A stretch of DNA of 64,000 nucleotides. It comes from Gryganskiella cystojenkinii (Eukaryota > Mortierellomycota > Mortierellomycetes > Mortierellales > Mortierellaceae). The notes beneath the pieces are model-generated. The model worked only from the letters and a program-made list of their open reading frames with translations, did no database searches and was not told the DNA's origin. Shown here one piece after another: positions 37,101 through 48,610 of the stretch (the first letter of the stretch is position 1; the number at the start of each line of letters is the position of its first letter). The DNA lies in assembly GCA_015852425.1 (NCBI GenBank), contig JAAAIG010000019.1, positions 51,359-115,358 on the forward strand, written 5' to 3'. Position numbers and translations under genes: made by a program.

Positions 37101-38337
37101 AGTGGATGAGGATGGGTATCCATTAGAGTCGCCTTTACCGTCACCGATAGGTTCAGAGTTGGAGATTGGATTGAAGGAGTTGAAGGAGGTAGAAGAAGAG
37201 GCTGAGGACGACAGAGGATCCACTGTATATAATTTCGGATCCGGATCTCAATCTCGTCCCACGGACTCTATACGGAAACGTCTTTATGAGCAGTCACAGA
37301 TCGTTGCCGAAGACAACCCGGAACACGAGCATGAAGAAAAGCGTCGCCGACTTTACAGTGAAGGCATCATTTACTCTCAGTCGGCATCATCTGAAGTCGA
37401 CGTGTACGATGATGACGAGGACCGATTGGAGGTGGACGAGGATGGGTACCCATTAGAGTCGCCTTTACCGTCACCGATAGGTTCAGAGTTGGAGATTGGG
37501 TTGGAGGACTTGGAGGAGGTAGAAGAAGAAGAGGATGAGGAGGACAGAGAATCCACTGTATATAATTTCGGATCCGGATCTCGGCCTCGTCTCACGGACT
37601 CTGTGCAGAAACGTCTTTATAAGGAGTCGCAGATCGTTGCCGAAGATAACCCAGAACACGAGCGTGAAGAAAAACGTCGCCGACTTTCGCTTGTACAGTA
37701 AGTGGACAAAGTCATTATTTTGATTCTGCGGGAGATATTTAGCTATATTCGAAAAAAAAAGTCTGGTCCTAACTCGTTGGTTCTCATTTTCTTTTACTTC
37801 TGGCTTTATAGTCGTGGAAGCAAGTTCCCAGTGATCCCAGTGCTGGCCAGATCTGTGAGCGACAACTGGGGGATCATCACCCCTGCGATCCCACAGGTCT
37901 ATGTGCCGCGACGACTCGACTTTTCTCAGGCGGCCAGGGAACAAGCACCACCGGCTCCACCTCCATTGTTAAGACCTTTTGCTGGACCTTTGGCCAAGGA
38001 CGGTAGTTGGAAAGCTTCTCAGCAGCAACAACAGCCGCGAATCGCCATGGCCTCGATACCATCCACTATACAAGTTGCCAATGCGAGCAGCAGTAGCAAT
38101 GCTAGCATCGGTTTCGGCATCGGCAGCCTCGGCAGCCTCAGCAGCAGTTCCAGCAGCAATTCCAGCAGTGCTAGTGGCAATTCGAAGAACAGCAGTGGCA
38201 CTGGCAGCAGTAGTAGCGGCAACACCAAAGTTGAGGATGACGATGAACCCTGGAGACTGACCAAGTTCCGTGTCAGGACCTCGCTCTCAGCGGCAGAGAT
38301 CGCAAATCAACAACAACAAAAGCTCTGGAACAAATAA
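34199..38337 (+). CDS. Large acidic disordered protein with three KEN boxes and an internal duplication
   Basis: Three exons (34199-34692, 34902-37697, 37812-38337) give 1271 residues. No known domain is recognised. The N-terminus is Gln/His/Pro-rich and contains PPPGYDEHY. A small ordered-looking patch spans intron 1 (TYPFVVVFRDQYVELE, then RPRKLWDDDYDPF). Most of the protein is Glu/Asp/Ser-rich. Three KEN boxes, all in a DKEN context, lie near residues 577, 592 and 630 with a KDN variant after them. Basic KRRR patches could be nuclear signals. Residues about 875-985 and 986-1096 are near-identical tandem copies. Exon 3 carries an ordered patch (FPVIPVLARSVSDNWGIITP) and Ser/Asn low complexity. 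Function is unknown; a cell-cycle-regulated nuclear protein is only an inference. Confidence 0.82.
37031..37696 (+). repeat. Two tandem copies of a 333-bp coding unit
   Basis: Copy 1 is 37031-37363 and copy 2 is 37364-37696, both in frame (111 codons each). They share long identical blocks (for example the segment coding YPLESPLPSPIGSELEIG) and differ by scattered substitutions and two compensating 3-bp indels. Copy 2 ends one base before the exon's donor site. Confidence 0.93.
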
Positions 38338-39416
38338 TTACTTTCTTCTGTATTCTTACCCGCCTTGCCCCACTTTTGCTCTCTTTGTACATTCTTTTCC
38401 CTCTCTCTTCGGACCAATTATTTCTTGTTTGTTACCCTCTCTGATTACCCTGGCTGCATCCCCTTGTATATTATTCCGTCTGCAATTAAAACAAAGCAAA
38501 AACCAGTTGGCGCTGGGCGCCTGGTACTGCACACCAAAACTACCATTGCCTCATGTCTATGTTTTTTCTACTCGACCATCGAGTATGACATTTTAGGTTT
38601 TTCGATGGACAGGTTTGTCTTCAGACTAGGGATCATATCGGGATTATGCGAATTAAAATTGGCAGCAAAAAGAAAAGTCGGAGGGTGGAAGGTTGGTGAT
38701 GACAGCAGTGGCAAACAGCTCACTCGATCGCCTGACCTCCAGAATCAACGGGCCGTCTCCTCCACTTCCTCCTTTACTCTTTCTCCTCATCAAAGCCTTT
38801 GTCTTTCACTTCACGATCACAAGCGCTTCAAACTGAGTAGGTGGTTGTTATGCTGGAATTGCTCCGTATACGGCCGGGACCTTTCCTTATTCATGTTGTG
38901 CAACAGTACACGGCGTCGCTGTCCTCCATCGTGTTTTGTGCTCTGCCCCGAGTCAACTGAAAAAAAGCGTTTGTCACGTAGCACACGCGAAATATTTTCG
39001 ACTGTCAGAACCGTCCAACTGGACGACTTGCACCAAAAAAAACAAAACATCAACAGACGACGTCCACAAACTAACATGGAGCAAGCTGCGGCAGTGCAGG
39101 GGTGGGCCTGTTTCTGTTCTCTGTCCACCCTTCAGTCTCTTTCTCTCGTCTTTTGAAGTCTTTGTCTCTTCTTCCACTCTCATTTCTGAAATCATAAGTC
39201 ATCTACCCTCTCAAAAAACACCTACTTTTTTTCCCCCATCCCGCCTTCCATGCTCCCGTCGTATTGCAAAATTCCAGTCGTCGATATCGCAACCTGACAA
39301 AACACGTTCATTTCATTACATTTCAAGGTCTTTCCGCCTATCATCCTGCGAAGGAGTCTCTGCCCACCTCCTCCTCCTCCTCTTGTTTTTTACTTCAGTC
39401 ACTCGCTTATCTCGCC
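38338..39416. other. 1.1 kb intergenic stretch
   Basis: 3' region of the acidic protein gene, then CT-rich blocks at about 38755-38810 and 39355-39400. An open frame at about 38365-39156 exists, but its composition follows the CT bias and no family is recognised. Confidence 0.4.
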
Positions 39417-39818
39417 ATGGGACGTTTGGGCCGACATCGTCGCGGTAACTACACCGAGACTCGCTCCAGTTACAGTGTCCGAACAACCGCAAGCCGCCCT
39501 CCGCCTCGTAATCGATCCGGAACGACAGTGACCTCGACCGCGTCTTGTACCATCTCTTGTTGTTTCAAGAGTTGGAGCTGGGGTTCGACCAGTACAAAGA
39601 CAACAAACGACGATACCGAGATGAAGAAGCGCGCAGCAGCTACGACGGCTGTCACTGTAAAGACCCAACCGTCGAAACATTCGCCTATGTCAGCCCCGGC
39701 GGCCCCGGCGGCCCCTGCCTCTGCCTCTGAGATGGCTTCCGTGAGAGTGAAAAAAGAAGCTGACGCGATTCGCGAGGTCAAGATTACCATGCCAGACCCA
39801 GCACATCTTGTGGTTTGA
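39417..39818 (+). CDS. Small hypothetical protein, Ser/Thr/Ala-rich
   Basis: Unspliced frame of 133 residues beginning MGRLGRHRRGNYTE, with a central CTISCCFKSW and a C-terminal Lys/Glu-rich stretch (SVRVKKEADAIREVK). A CT-rich leader and a good start context (CGCCATGG) support it. No family is recognised. A second open frame, offset by two bases, runs from about 39512 to 39730 and also has protein-like content (dense Tyr, Asp, Arg), so an intron, a frameshift or a wrong choice of frame cannot be excluded. Confidence 0.4.
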   Translation: MGRLGRHRRGNYTETRSSYSVRTTASRPPPRNRSGTTVTSTASCTISCCFKSWSWGSTSTKTTNDDTEMKKRAAATTAVTVKTQPSKHSPMSAPAAPAAPASASEMASVRVKKEADAIREVKITMPDPAHLVV

Positions 39819-40321
39819 GTGGTTTCCTTTGGATTATTCAGATCCGAACGATAAAGTGATCAGAATAGCAAACGTTCACCTATCGCACAAAGAATAATAA
39901 TAAAAGCAGATGAATGACTTTGATTTAAGGGTCGAGTTAAAATGCGCCCATCTGAGAAAGACGGCGCGTTTTTACTGAGAAAGAGGAAGCTTCGGAGTGA
40001 TGTTCGTGAGAGTGTGTGTTAGAGAGAGAGAGGAATTAACGTTGTAAAAGATCGCCAGGCTGTCTGGGGTGTAGTAATGACCCTGTTTGTCATCCGTGCA
40101 TTTTTTTTAAAAAACAAGCATTGTTTGACTCCACTCCTTCTTCGTCTCGGGCTTTTTTACGCCCAATTGACGACAGAGAGAAAAAAGCCCTCTCCAACCA
40201 TGTTTGCTCCTCCTTCTCTCACGTCTCAACGGACAGCCCGCAGATTCTTTTTTCCCATTGGCATTTCCTATCTTTCCATTCGACCTTTTCTTCCTCATTA
40301 ACCTCGGAAATCTACATATAA
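39819..40321. other. Intergenic 0.5 kb
   Basis: 3' region with AATAATAATAAAA near 39893, then the leader of the MORN/DUF900 gene. Nothing else seen. Confidence 0.45.
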
Positions 40322-43280
40322 ATGCCCTCTCTCGACATGGACTCTCCCTCTATGGCTTCGGTCAAACCGAGTGTCGAGTCCATGATCCCAACGCTTCGCT
40401 TCATGGTCCACAGAAAGCTACGTCGCAAGGCTCATGGTACTTTCTTTCTTCATTATCCTTTTCGCCAAGGAATACCAAGGAATCACCTTGTCCATTCATT
40501 CACTATCCCTTCAATTTGAGGACTCACTTGTTCATTTATTCATTCATTTTCAATTAGGGGAATACAAACGACATAGCTCGAGACGATACATCTTTTCTGC
40601 TTTGGTTATTGCACTCTTCATGACGTTGGTCGGTGTTGGTGCACAACGACTCGAAGTCGCCACAACCTGGCCCGAACTCGCTCTCGTTGTTCTTCTTCTC
40701 TTGGTCATGGTCTACATTGTCGTCAAAGTCTCGATTGTCGTTCGCTGGTGTTTTTATTGGTAAAAAAAAACGCTACCCCACTCTCTTTCCTTCTAGCAGT
40801 CTCTCAGGAACAGAATATGTCTCTGACCTTATTATGCGTTCTTCTTTCTCCGGTATTAGGCTGGTCCTGGCGACTTTGGTCCTCTTTGTCATCAACCGAG
40901 GTTCTCTCTTTGACCAGCTCAAGTCAACAGCACCCCCAGATGAAAAGTTTCTCCAAAAGGCCAAAATCGTCATTATCGTCTTGGTGCTGTTGGAAGCCAT
41001 GACCCTCGGCATCGTCTTTTTTATTCGTGTCGCTTACCCGCGCATTGTGCTTAGAGCAACATGGCTCAACAGCAGGAAGTGGTGGCGCATCAAGGATATT
41101 CCTTCACCCGAGTCAAAGAGTGTCAATTACCAGACAGTTGTGTTTTCCTATGTCTCTTGGGACCCAGATGAGTATCGACTGCAACGAAGCTCGGTCTCGT
41201 ACGTGGGAGAATTCGATGACCAAGGACGGCCTCATGGACTTGGCGAGTGGACTGACCACACATTCACAGGCGAGGCTTTGCAAGGTACAACATTAACTCG
41301 AGCTCATGTTCTTAACCACAAGAATGCATTAATTTGTTTGCATATTCCTATCATCCGCTATCTTTTTTTCGTTGCTAATATCTGTTGCTTCTAATTTGTA
41401 GGAATCTGGGAACATGGTATTCCTATTGGTCCATTCAAGAGTCAGGAATACGGCACAGGAAACTCGTTCAGTAACATCAGGATCGGCTTTTGCAAAAACT
41501 CGGTCGACACCAATGACTCGACCAAATTCTCAACTGCGCGTGATCCAAAGGGCTTGTCTTATGGCGCCGCCGGCGTGGAATGCTCCGTCTCTGGGTAAAA
41601 AGTCAACGTGGAATAAGCGATTGGACTTTTAAAGCAGCTTTGGTCCGCCTGGAACTAACCCACCTTGCTACATCGTTACTATTATCTAATAGAAAATTCT
41701 TCCATCATCTTCCTCATGTCCGAGTCCTGGCGCCAAACGTCTTGCGTTCAGAACTGGAGAAGCGAGCCAAAGATGATCCCGAGTCAGCCTCCATCCCCAT
41801 GGCTTATCCTCTTTCATTCCTGTCAACGTTCGCTGAGAGTCTTCAGAGTCGACCTGCTATTCGAGGTAGTTTCCGTGGCCTCTCTTCCCCCAGAAGTGCG
41901 CCCCTCTCCAAGTCGATCGTCGTCCGCTACACGGACAGAGGAGTCTTTATACCAGGATACGTTCGTCGTCGTCGAACAGATGTGAACGAGGTGACTATCC
42001 GTCGAGTCTGTCCACCCAACCTCGGAGTCGAAGGTCAACATTTGAATGAGGTCGATACCGCTGGTCCAAGAACGAACGCCACAGTTCCAGCTTTGAACTT
42101 GCCCGACGGAGCAGATGGTGCTAGTAGCACAGGTGCAACAAGCGATGAAGACGGTGACTCAGACTCGGGCACAACACGACGCCTTGCTGTTCAGGATGCT
42201 CCTCACGCTGGACCCGATGGTCGTATATCCCCTAAGGAACAACGGAAACGTCTCGATCAGGCTGGACTCATGGTCGATGGTTGGAGACAGGTCTTGGACA
42301 TGGGCAGTTCGACTTTGACCAACTCCCGCGCTGGCTACGAGGCTCTCGTCTTCGTCAATGGCTACAACTGCGCCTTGACCTACGGAATCGCGCGACTCGG
42401 TCAGTTGCTCTCTCTTGGCGAGTTCCCGGCCTATATCAAGCCCTTCATCTTTAGCTGGCCCTCTTCAACAACCATGGGTTACTACAATGCCAAAAAGGTC
42501 GGTTGCTCGGATGCTGTTGCCCAGGATCTCCAGCAGTTTATCAAAGATCTTCGGGAAGCTGGATTCCGTCGGGTACATATCCTTGCACACAGTATGGGCG
42601 CCCGAGTCGTTCTTGCAGCTCTCCGTAAGGGATACTTTGACGGTGTCTTTGCGGAACGGGATGTAGTCGAGGTAGAAAGCTCGATCATCTCTCATGCTGA
42701 GAGCAACTCTCCTTTGCGGGCCAGGAAAACCGTGCACTATCGAGACTCGATGCCGCTACCGCGGCGATCCCCGCAAGCTGTCGGCAACAGCAGCAACAGC
42801 TTGGAGAATGATGATGCCTCAGCACTCATTCAGTTGGCGACCTTTACGCTGTTGAATCCGGATGCGGACCTCGATATCTTTTTGGAGGAGGACTATTGGA
42901 AACTGTCACAATTCTGTCCACACGTGACGCTATATGCAGACGCACATGATGGAGCGCTCTTTTGGAGTGAACTTCTCGGGCGCAAGTCTTCCCTAGGCCG
43001 GCAACCGCACACATTGATCTATGAACCAACTCAGGAAATCCTTGACATGGATGTGGTCGACACTACGAGCTTGGATACAAATATTCACTCATTGCGCCAC
43101 CAATTTTTCACATTGAACAGAATGCTGGTCGATGATCTCTACGATATCATTGTTCTTGGACATCGTGCACGTGAGCGCGAGGCTAGATTGTCAAGTCGAT
43201 GGACATTCTCCGACGATGGAGTACAGAACGGCTCTGTCTACACGTTCTTATGCGCCCCTAGCTATGTCGTGAACAAGTAG
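40322..43280 (+). CDS. Polytopic membrane protein with MORN motif and DUF900 alpha/beta hydrolase domain
   Basis: Five exons (40322-40436, 40558-40759, 40860-41284, 41402-41594, 41693-43280) give 840 residues. A short basic N-terminus is followed by about four hydrophobic helices within the first 165 residues. Next come a Trp/Tyr-rich stretch with a MORN-type motif (YVGEFDDQGRPHGLGEW) and a partial second one. From about 527 a DUF900-like hydrolase begins: EALVFVNGYN, then FSWPSSTTMGYY, then the nucleophile elbow HSMGA with Ser about 612. Candidate acid and His lie in YADAHDG and VLGHRARE. DUF900 proteins are serine hydrolases of unknown substrate. The design suggests a membrane lipid or ester hydrolase held at a membrane face by the MORN region; this is inference. 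The donor of exon 2 (GTAAAA) could alternatively be a GTG site 11 bases upstream. Confidence 0.85.
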
Positions 43281-43457
43281 AATCGAAATCGCCATCTATC
43301 CACCAAAATATACCTCATCTAGCCATGCCTTGGCAGCCTGTCAAGAAACTTTTGAATGTGATGAACAATCTGTACTTTACTTTATTTTATTTTCGTTCAT
43401 TTCTTTAATAATTTATATACAAATTTGATGACGATGAGAGGGCAAATCTTGACGGTC

Positions 43458-44156
43458 TCAATCAAGAGGATGACGGGAAATATCGTTCGGGTTCTGAGGT
43501 TTTGGCACAAGCAAATCATCATAGGCAGGTGGATCAAACATGTCAGAGGACCGAAGTCGTGCAGCTGAAGGCGGCTGAACTTGTGGTGCTGGTAAGGGTA
43601 ACGGACGCGGGATCGAAGAGATACCAGCACGGGATTGGGAAGGTGTCCTCTCCACGACTCGACGGTCTGAAAGGTGCATATAATAATCTGGCGGCACTAT
43701 TGTAAGAACATAACGGCATAACAGTAGGGATTAAGTACACAAATCTCGGAAGGTCAAGAGATCAGGTGGGTGGATTTTAACTTGTGCTTTTTTTATAAGA
43801 GGACACACACTCTCTCTCATTCATTCCTTACCTTCGCATTCTCGTTCCTTTAGCAGACGTCTCTTGGCCCTGCGCTTGGCGAGGATGACCCGACCGAAAT
43901 AAATCAGAGCGACCAGGAACGAGACCGTGAGGATAATCCAGATGTAACCGCCTGATGTTTGGAAACCGTTGTCATTGCCATCACCAGCCAAAGTGGTGTT
44001 GCTGTTATTACTGTTGTTGGTCGTGTCGCCGGTATTGGGTGCAGGTGCACCTGTGGGTATGACTGTTGAGAATGGTGCGACGGGTGCGATTGGCACGAGC
44101 GTCGCACTCGGAGAGGAGTTTGGTGTACCGACAGGGAGGAGTGGATAGGGAGCCAT
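43458..44156 (-). CDS. Single-pass membrane protein with PPxY motifs (Nedd4/Rsp5 adaptor-like), copy A
   Basis: Two exons, 44156-43832 and 43696-43458, give 187 residues. There is no cleavable signal peptide. An N-terminal Pro/Thr/Asn-rich segment with N-glycosylation sequons leads to one transmembrane helix (IWIILTVSFLVALIYFG), a strongly basic juxtamembrane stretch (KRRAKRRLLK), then the intron (phase 1). The first motif after the intron is PPDY, and PPAYDDLL is near the C-terminus. PPxY motifs bind WW domains of Nedd4-family ubiquitin ligases. The next gene on the same strand has the same architecture and intron placement, so the two look like paralogues. Probable role is as a membrane adaptor for ubiquitin-dependent sorting; this is inference. 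Confidence 0.8.
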
Positions 44157-45354
44157 GGTTGCGTGAATATACGAAGTAGGGTGGCCTTTCAGGAGGGAAA
44201 GTCGAGACAGGTCAAAGAAGAGGAGGAATGGGTCCAGAGTGTATTACGATCTAAACCTTCTGGTAAAAAAAAAGTGATTGAAGGAGATAGGGAGGCAATG
44301 AGGGACGACGCAGAGACGAGACGAACTGGGAAGGCTGAGGTGAAAAAAGAAAAAAAAGGGTAAATGAGATATAAAAAAACCCCAAGAGTCGAAAGCGACG
44401 AGGAAGAAGTGCAAAAATGACTGCTGGACAGGGTCAATGGAATAGTGAGTGGAAAGAGAAAGTGGAAAAAAAGGGACGTGAAATGAAATTATAAAAAGTG
44501 TCCGAGTGAAAGAGATCGTTCAGGGGCAATTGCCTCGTTTTGGTTGATAAACGAGTCGTCTGTCAACCACTAGGGTCAAGAGGTACCACCTCTGCTCGAT
44601 CGCTCTGAATTGCCTGTTCCAAAACAGGCACTGTTCCTGAGAGAAACAAGAACACGAGTTAGATGCGCCATGCAGAGAGAAAAGACAAGGTGTTGCATAA
44701 ATGCGATCCAACTGACCCCTTCCCCCCTACTCCCCATTTTGTGAGAGAGAAGGGGGTCCCTGGACAACAACAACAAAAAAAAACTGTTCCAACGGACAAA
44801 CAGACGGCATGCCTCCTTGTTGTTTGATCCTGCGACCTAATCAACAAAATAGATTGTTGCCTTTGCGCCTGTGCTCCCGAATCGACCGCCCTTTTGTGGG
44901 CGTCTCTTTTTCTGGAGTACAATAGTCACCGATGAGGTTGGTGCAGTCGGATGCTTGAAGGGTTGCTCATTCTGTATCGTTTACCCCTTCACCTGTCCTT
45001 TTCTCCCAACCTGGTGCCCGATCAGCTGGTAGCATGTCTGCACAGCCACTCATCCGACAGCCCATTTTGTGATCCCTGTAATTTCGGTATCATGAAAACA
45101 TGACCACTCACGAGGGCGATGATCTGGCAACGGCCAACACTCCTTTTTTCCTTTCTTCCTTTCCTGAAACGCAAAAGGTAGTTCTCCGAGGAGAGAGAGA
45201 GAGAGAGGTGGAAAAAAATCAAGGCTTTTTTTTTCTTTGTGATTAGAAAATTCATTACGAACAATAAACATGAGTTAAAAGCAAGGGAAAGTGGAATTAT
45301 ATACAAGTTTTGGAAATAAAAGTGGATGCAAAAGATAGATGCAAGGGTAAATAA
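44157..45354. other. 1.2 kb between the two PPxY membrane genes
   Basis: Upstream leader of copy A and 3' region of copy B, both minus strand. A perfect hairpin, TGCCTGTT/AACAGGCA with a 4-base loop, lies at 44611-44630. Reading the minus strand, a pyrimidine tract ending CTCTCAG lies just before it and may be the acceptor of a leader intron. No gene seen. Confidence 0.4.
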
Positions 45355-46971
45355 TCAAGCAAATCCAACAGTTGTCGCTCCCACGGTCGTATCATACTCT
45401 GGTGGAAGTTGTGGAGCCGCTTCTTCAGGGGCCAAGGGGACATAAGGGGGTGGACCTTGACTACGAAGACGATTTAACGAACCCGGGTGAAGGACACCCG
45501 ACCGAATACTGCTACTGCTGCTATTGTTCCCACCGTTTTGCTCGGTCATCATCAAGCTTGAACCAGACATTTGTGATGACCGTGGCGTGGATGATTGACG
45601 ATTGGTGTTCAACAGCGAGGTATCGGCTGGCAGTGGAGAAGACGACACCGTGGAAGAAGAGTGCCGGTGATGGCGATTACTACTAGATTGGTATATGTTG
45701 TTGCTTCCTCCAAGTCCAGCACGGAGAATAGAGAGGTGTCGACCGGAAGCAAAAGTAAAAGCTGGAGAAGGAGCGTTGATGACTGGAGCGGCAGTCTCGC
45801 TCTCACTCGCGGACGTGTCGCCAATGGGGTTGGCGGTAAGAACGTTGGCGTTAGGTGCGGCAATAGATCGAGAGACTGGCGAAGTAGGCGGAGAAGAAAA
45901 TGTGGTGACGGTCGTTGTGGTCGTGGTTGTGGTGATGGTCGTGTTAAGCGGGGGTCGAGCGGGTTCCGATCCCTGCACATCTTCCTCATAGTCCTGAGTC
46001 AAGGACGACGTCGAGGGTGAGAGCAAACCCCGGTGGGACGACATCGAGTCGTGTTGTCCGCGAGCATGCGTCCGATGGGTCGCCAGGTGAACTTGATAAT
46101 GGATGGGATCTGGGTAAATGACTGACATCTCCGGGTCGACATAGGGCTGATCAAGCGCATAAACACGGTATTGAGGTGGAGCACATCCGGCTAAGTTTAT
46201 TTATCCAAGAAATAGAGTTTTTTTGAGATGGGTTAGTGGTAACCTTGACGAAATGTTGAAATTATGCCCCGTGCTTTTTCAATTTTTTTGGTGCTCAAAG
46301 GATTTGAAAGATGTCATCATGACGAAACGTCGTCGATCAATTATTTCTCTTTTCTTTTGACGGATCCTGCGTATCGTCCCTTCATTCCATGCCAATGGTG
46401 ATGTCTCCCCTTTCTTCCTTCCCCTGAGCCTGCTAAACGTGGGCCAGGAACGAGGAGAAAGAAACACCATCACGAAAAGAGGTGGAAAGCGACTCTCAAT
46501 CGTCCCATCACCTCAGGAACCGATCACCTATCTGTAAAAAAAAAAAAAAGATTTACCTTCATCAACTTCCTCTGCCCGGTTCGTGCTTCGATGACCTCCT
46601 CCGTTGTTGCCGTTCTCAAGGTTGTTGTCGCCTGTGCCTTCTTGGGCAAGTCTTCGAAGTTGACGATCGCGTCGGACCTTGCGTACCGTATAGAGGATGG
46701 CCACGACTAGACACAAGAAAGCGAGAAACGAAAGACCAGTCTCGATGGATTGCCCTGGACCTGATGACCCCTGAGTAGCTACTCCTCCGCCATTGCTAGG
46801 GACGACGGAGGCTGTGGGTGCAGTTGTCCCAATGATAGTCTGTGTTGTGGGAAAGCCGCCAAAAGTAGATGTTAAGGAGGAAGATGGCACGAGTGACAGA
46901 GAAGAGGAAGGAGATGCCGATGAGATGGGATCCCTGCCCGGGGTTGCTGCTGCAGGAGAATAGAACTCCAT
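45355..46971 (-). CDS. Single-pass membrane protein with PPxY motifs (Nedd4/Rsp5 adaptor-like), copy B
   Basis: Two exons, 46971-46557 and 46190-45355, give 416 residues. A Ser/Thr/Pro-rich N-terminal segment without signal peptide leads to a transmembrane helix (LSFLAFLCLVVAILYTV), a basic stretch (RKVRRDRQLRRL), then a phase 1 intron. Just after the intron comes PPQY. A long Ser/Thr-rich tail follows, including a run of about ten Thr, and ends with PPPY and PPEY in the last 35 residues. The order TM, basic stretch, intron, PPxY, linker, PPxY matches copy A, so the genes probably arose by tandem duplication, with the tail of copy B expanded. A role in recruiting a Nedd4/Rsp5 ligase to membrane cargo is inferred from the motifs only. 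Confidence 0.8.
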
Positions 46972-47919
46972 GTTGGTATTAATTATGGGGTGAGTGCGGG
47001 GAATAGCAATAAGGAAGTGAAAACGAAAAGGTGATGGGTGAAGAGGAAAGAGAGAAGAGAGGAGAGAAAAAAAAAGGCTGCAAAAGGGAAGACAGGAGAA
47101 CAAGAGAAAAAAAAGATGCGATGGACAGAAAAGGAAGGGAGATGAACGTGCACACAACCGGGAAAAAAGAAAAAAGAGGGAAATCAAAGAAAAACGGGTG
47201 CAGTTGAAGTCTCGCACCCCTGCGCAATGAGTGGTATTTTTATCTCTACTGTTTTTTTTAACCCTTTTCGTGCTGATTCATGCGAACATCATCTTTACTC
47301 CAACCACAAATAACAACCATTAAACCCAATCCCACAGGACAATGAAGTTCAGGCACCCAACAGCAATAAAAAAAAAATGCGCGCATACAAGGCCACGTCT
47401 ATCTATATTTCTTTCTTTCTTACTTTCTTTCATACTTTCTCGCGAGAGCGAGAACCAGACGGTGAAAAATGATGATCTGTTTGTTTGTTTTTGTCTTGTC
47501 CCTTTGGACACAAACCCTAAAAAGAACTGTCCACAAGCTTAGAAACAACAACCAAATACGCGATCATCATGTTATCATGCGAACTTCAATCGGGTACTTT
47601 AGGCGCACAGGCACCCAGTCCAACTTTCTTTTGTCCCCCATCTATACCCTTAATTATCCAACGTTGAAACCACGTCACCCAGCAATCTTCTTTGCTGCAC
47701 TGACCATCAAAGCTGACAGCCTCCTCGTTTTCCGTTCTTATTTTTATCATCCTTGTTTCCCGCCACTTTTATCCTCATCAAAACAATACCTCTACCACCC
47801 ATATCATATTCAAAATTACACTACGGCATTTTCTCGGCTTTCCCCCTCTCCTCCTACCCTTCTTCTTCGTCCTTGCTTTTCTCTTCCTGTCCTTACCTCG
47901 ACTTGCCCTCACCTTGGCC
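46972..47919. promoter_or_regulatory. Divergent intergenic region of 0.95 kb
   Basis: Upstream region of copy B (minus strand; GA-rich on plus, hence a CT-rich leader for the gene) and of the small gene at 47920 (CT-rich leader from about 47740). No other gene. Confidence 0.45.
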
Positions 47920-48294
47920 ATGGTTCACAACCTTGAACTCAACACACACACGTATTTCGATGTCAAGATTCAGCCCGAGGCAGCCGATCAGGTCCTAGCC
48001 TCGACCCGCGCCGCTTCTGTTACACAAAATGGATCTCTCGCAGGTGTCGAGTATATCGGTCATGTAGGTGAACTCACCAACCATCTCCTCTTCCGGACGC
48101 CAAAGCAACCGCATAATCACAGCAACAACGACCAGAAACTCCAAGGACCGGCGCCTGGGCCACACTCTCACCATGAAGAGGAGCAAGAAGATCAGAGAAA
48201 CAAGCAGATCGTGGATGCCATCTCGGCCATTCATGGGGTCCTCCAGGTGGATGTTCAGACCCTGCGGCAGAGGGCCAAGAGAGATGAGCTTTAA
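47920..48294 (+). CDS. Small hypothetical protein, His/Gln-rich centre
   Basis: Intronless, 124 residues, starting MVHNLELNTHTYFDVKIQPE in good context (GGCCATGG) after a CT-rich leader. The first 60 residues look folded (AADQVLAST, AGVEYIGHVGELTNHLLF). A His/Asn/Gln/Glu-rich linker and a C-terminal amphipathic helix (QIVDAISAIHGVLQVDVQTLRQRAK) follow. No family is recognised and no function is assigned. A poly-A run lies soon after the stop, and TATAATAAAT at about 48350 may direct polyadenylation. Confidence 0.72.
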   Translation: MVHNLELNTHTYFDVKIQPEAADQVLASTRAASVTQNGSLAGVEYIGHVGELTNHLLFRTPKQPHNHSNNDQKLQGPAPGPHSHHEEEQEDQRNKQIVDAISAIHGVLQVDVQTLRQRAKRDEL

Positions 48295-48610
48295 GAAGGC
48301 AAAAAAAAAAAAAAGTCTTGGCTTTCAGCCCACCAATTCTCTTACTCATGTATAATAAATAGACTTTTCATTTTTCGACACCTTGTTTTTGTAATGTGTA
48401 ATGAATATCCGAGAGACGCAGACAAGTACTTGCAAATAACTCCAAGGAGAACGATTGACTAACTCACACAGGCTGCAACGTGGCATCAAAAAATCTTCAT
48501 ACCCAACAGCCCATCACTGGGGATAGATTTCCATACAAAAAGACTCGAGACGCGTTTGGTATACGCAGACTAAATCGGTCTGTTTTGATTATTGTCTTTT
48601 TCGAATGCTT
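48295..48610. other. Convergent intergenic 0.3 kb
   Basis: 3' ends of the small gene (plus) and the KICS2-like gene (minus). Nothing further seen. Confidence 0.4.

Noticed and set aside
38365..39156. 263-codon open frame
   Set aside because: No ATG-supported conserved content; spans a 3' region and CT-rich intergenic sequence.
45595..46020. Plus-strand open frames opposite the second PPxY gene
   Set aside because: Antisense shadows of the Thr/Ser-rich tail; Val/Arg-rich by codon mirroring.
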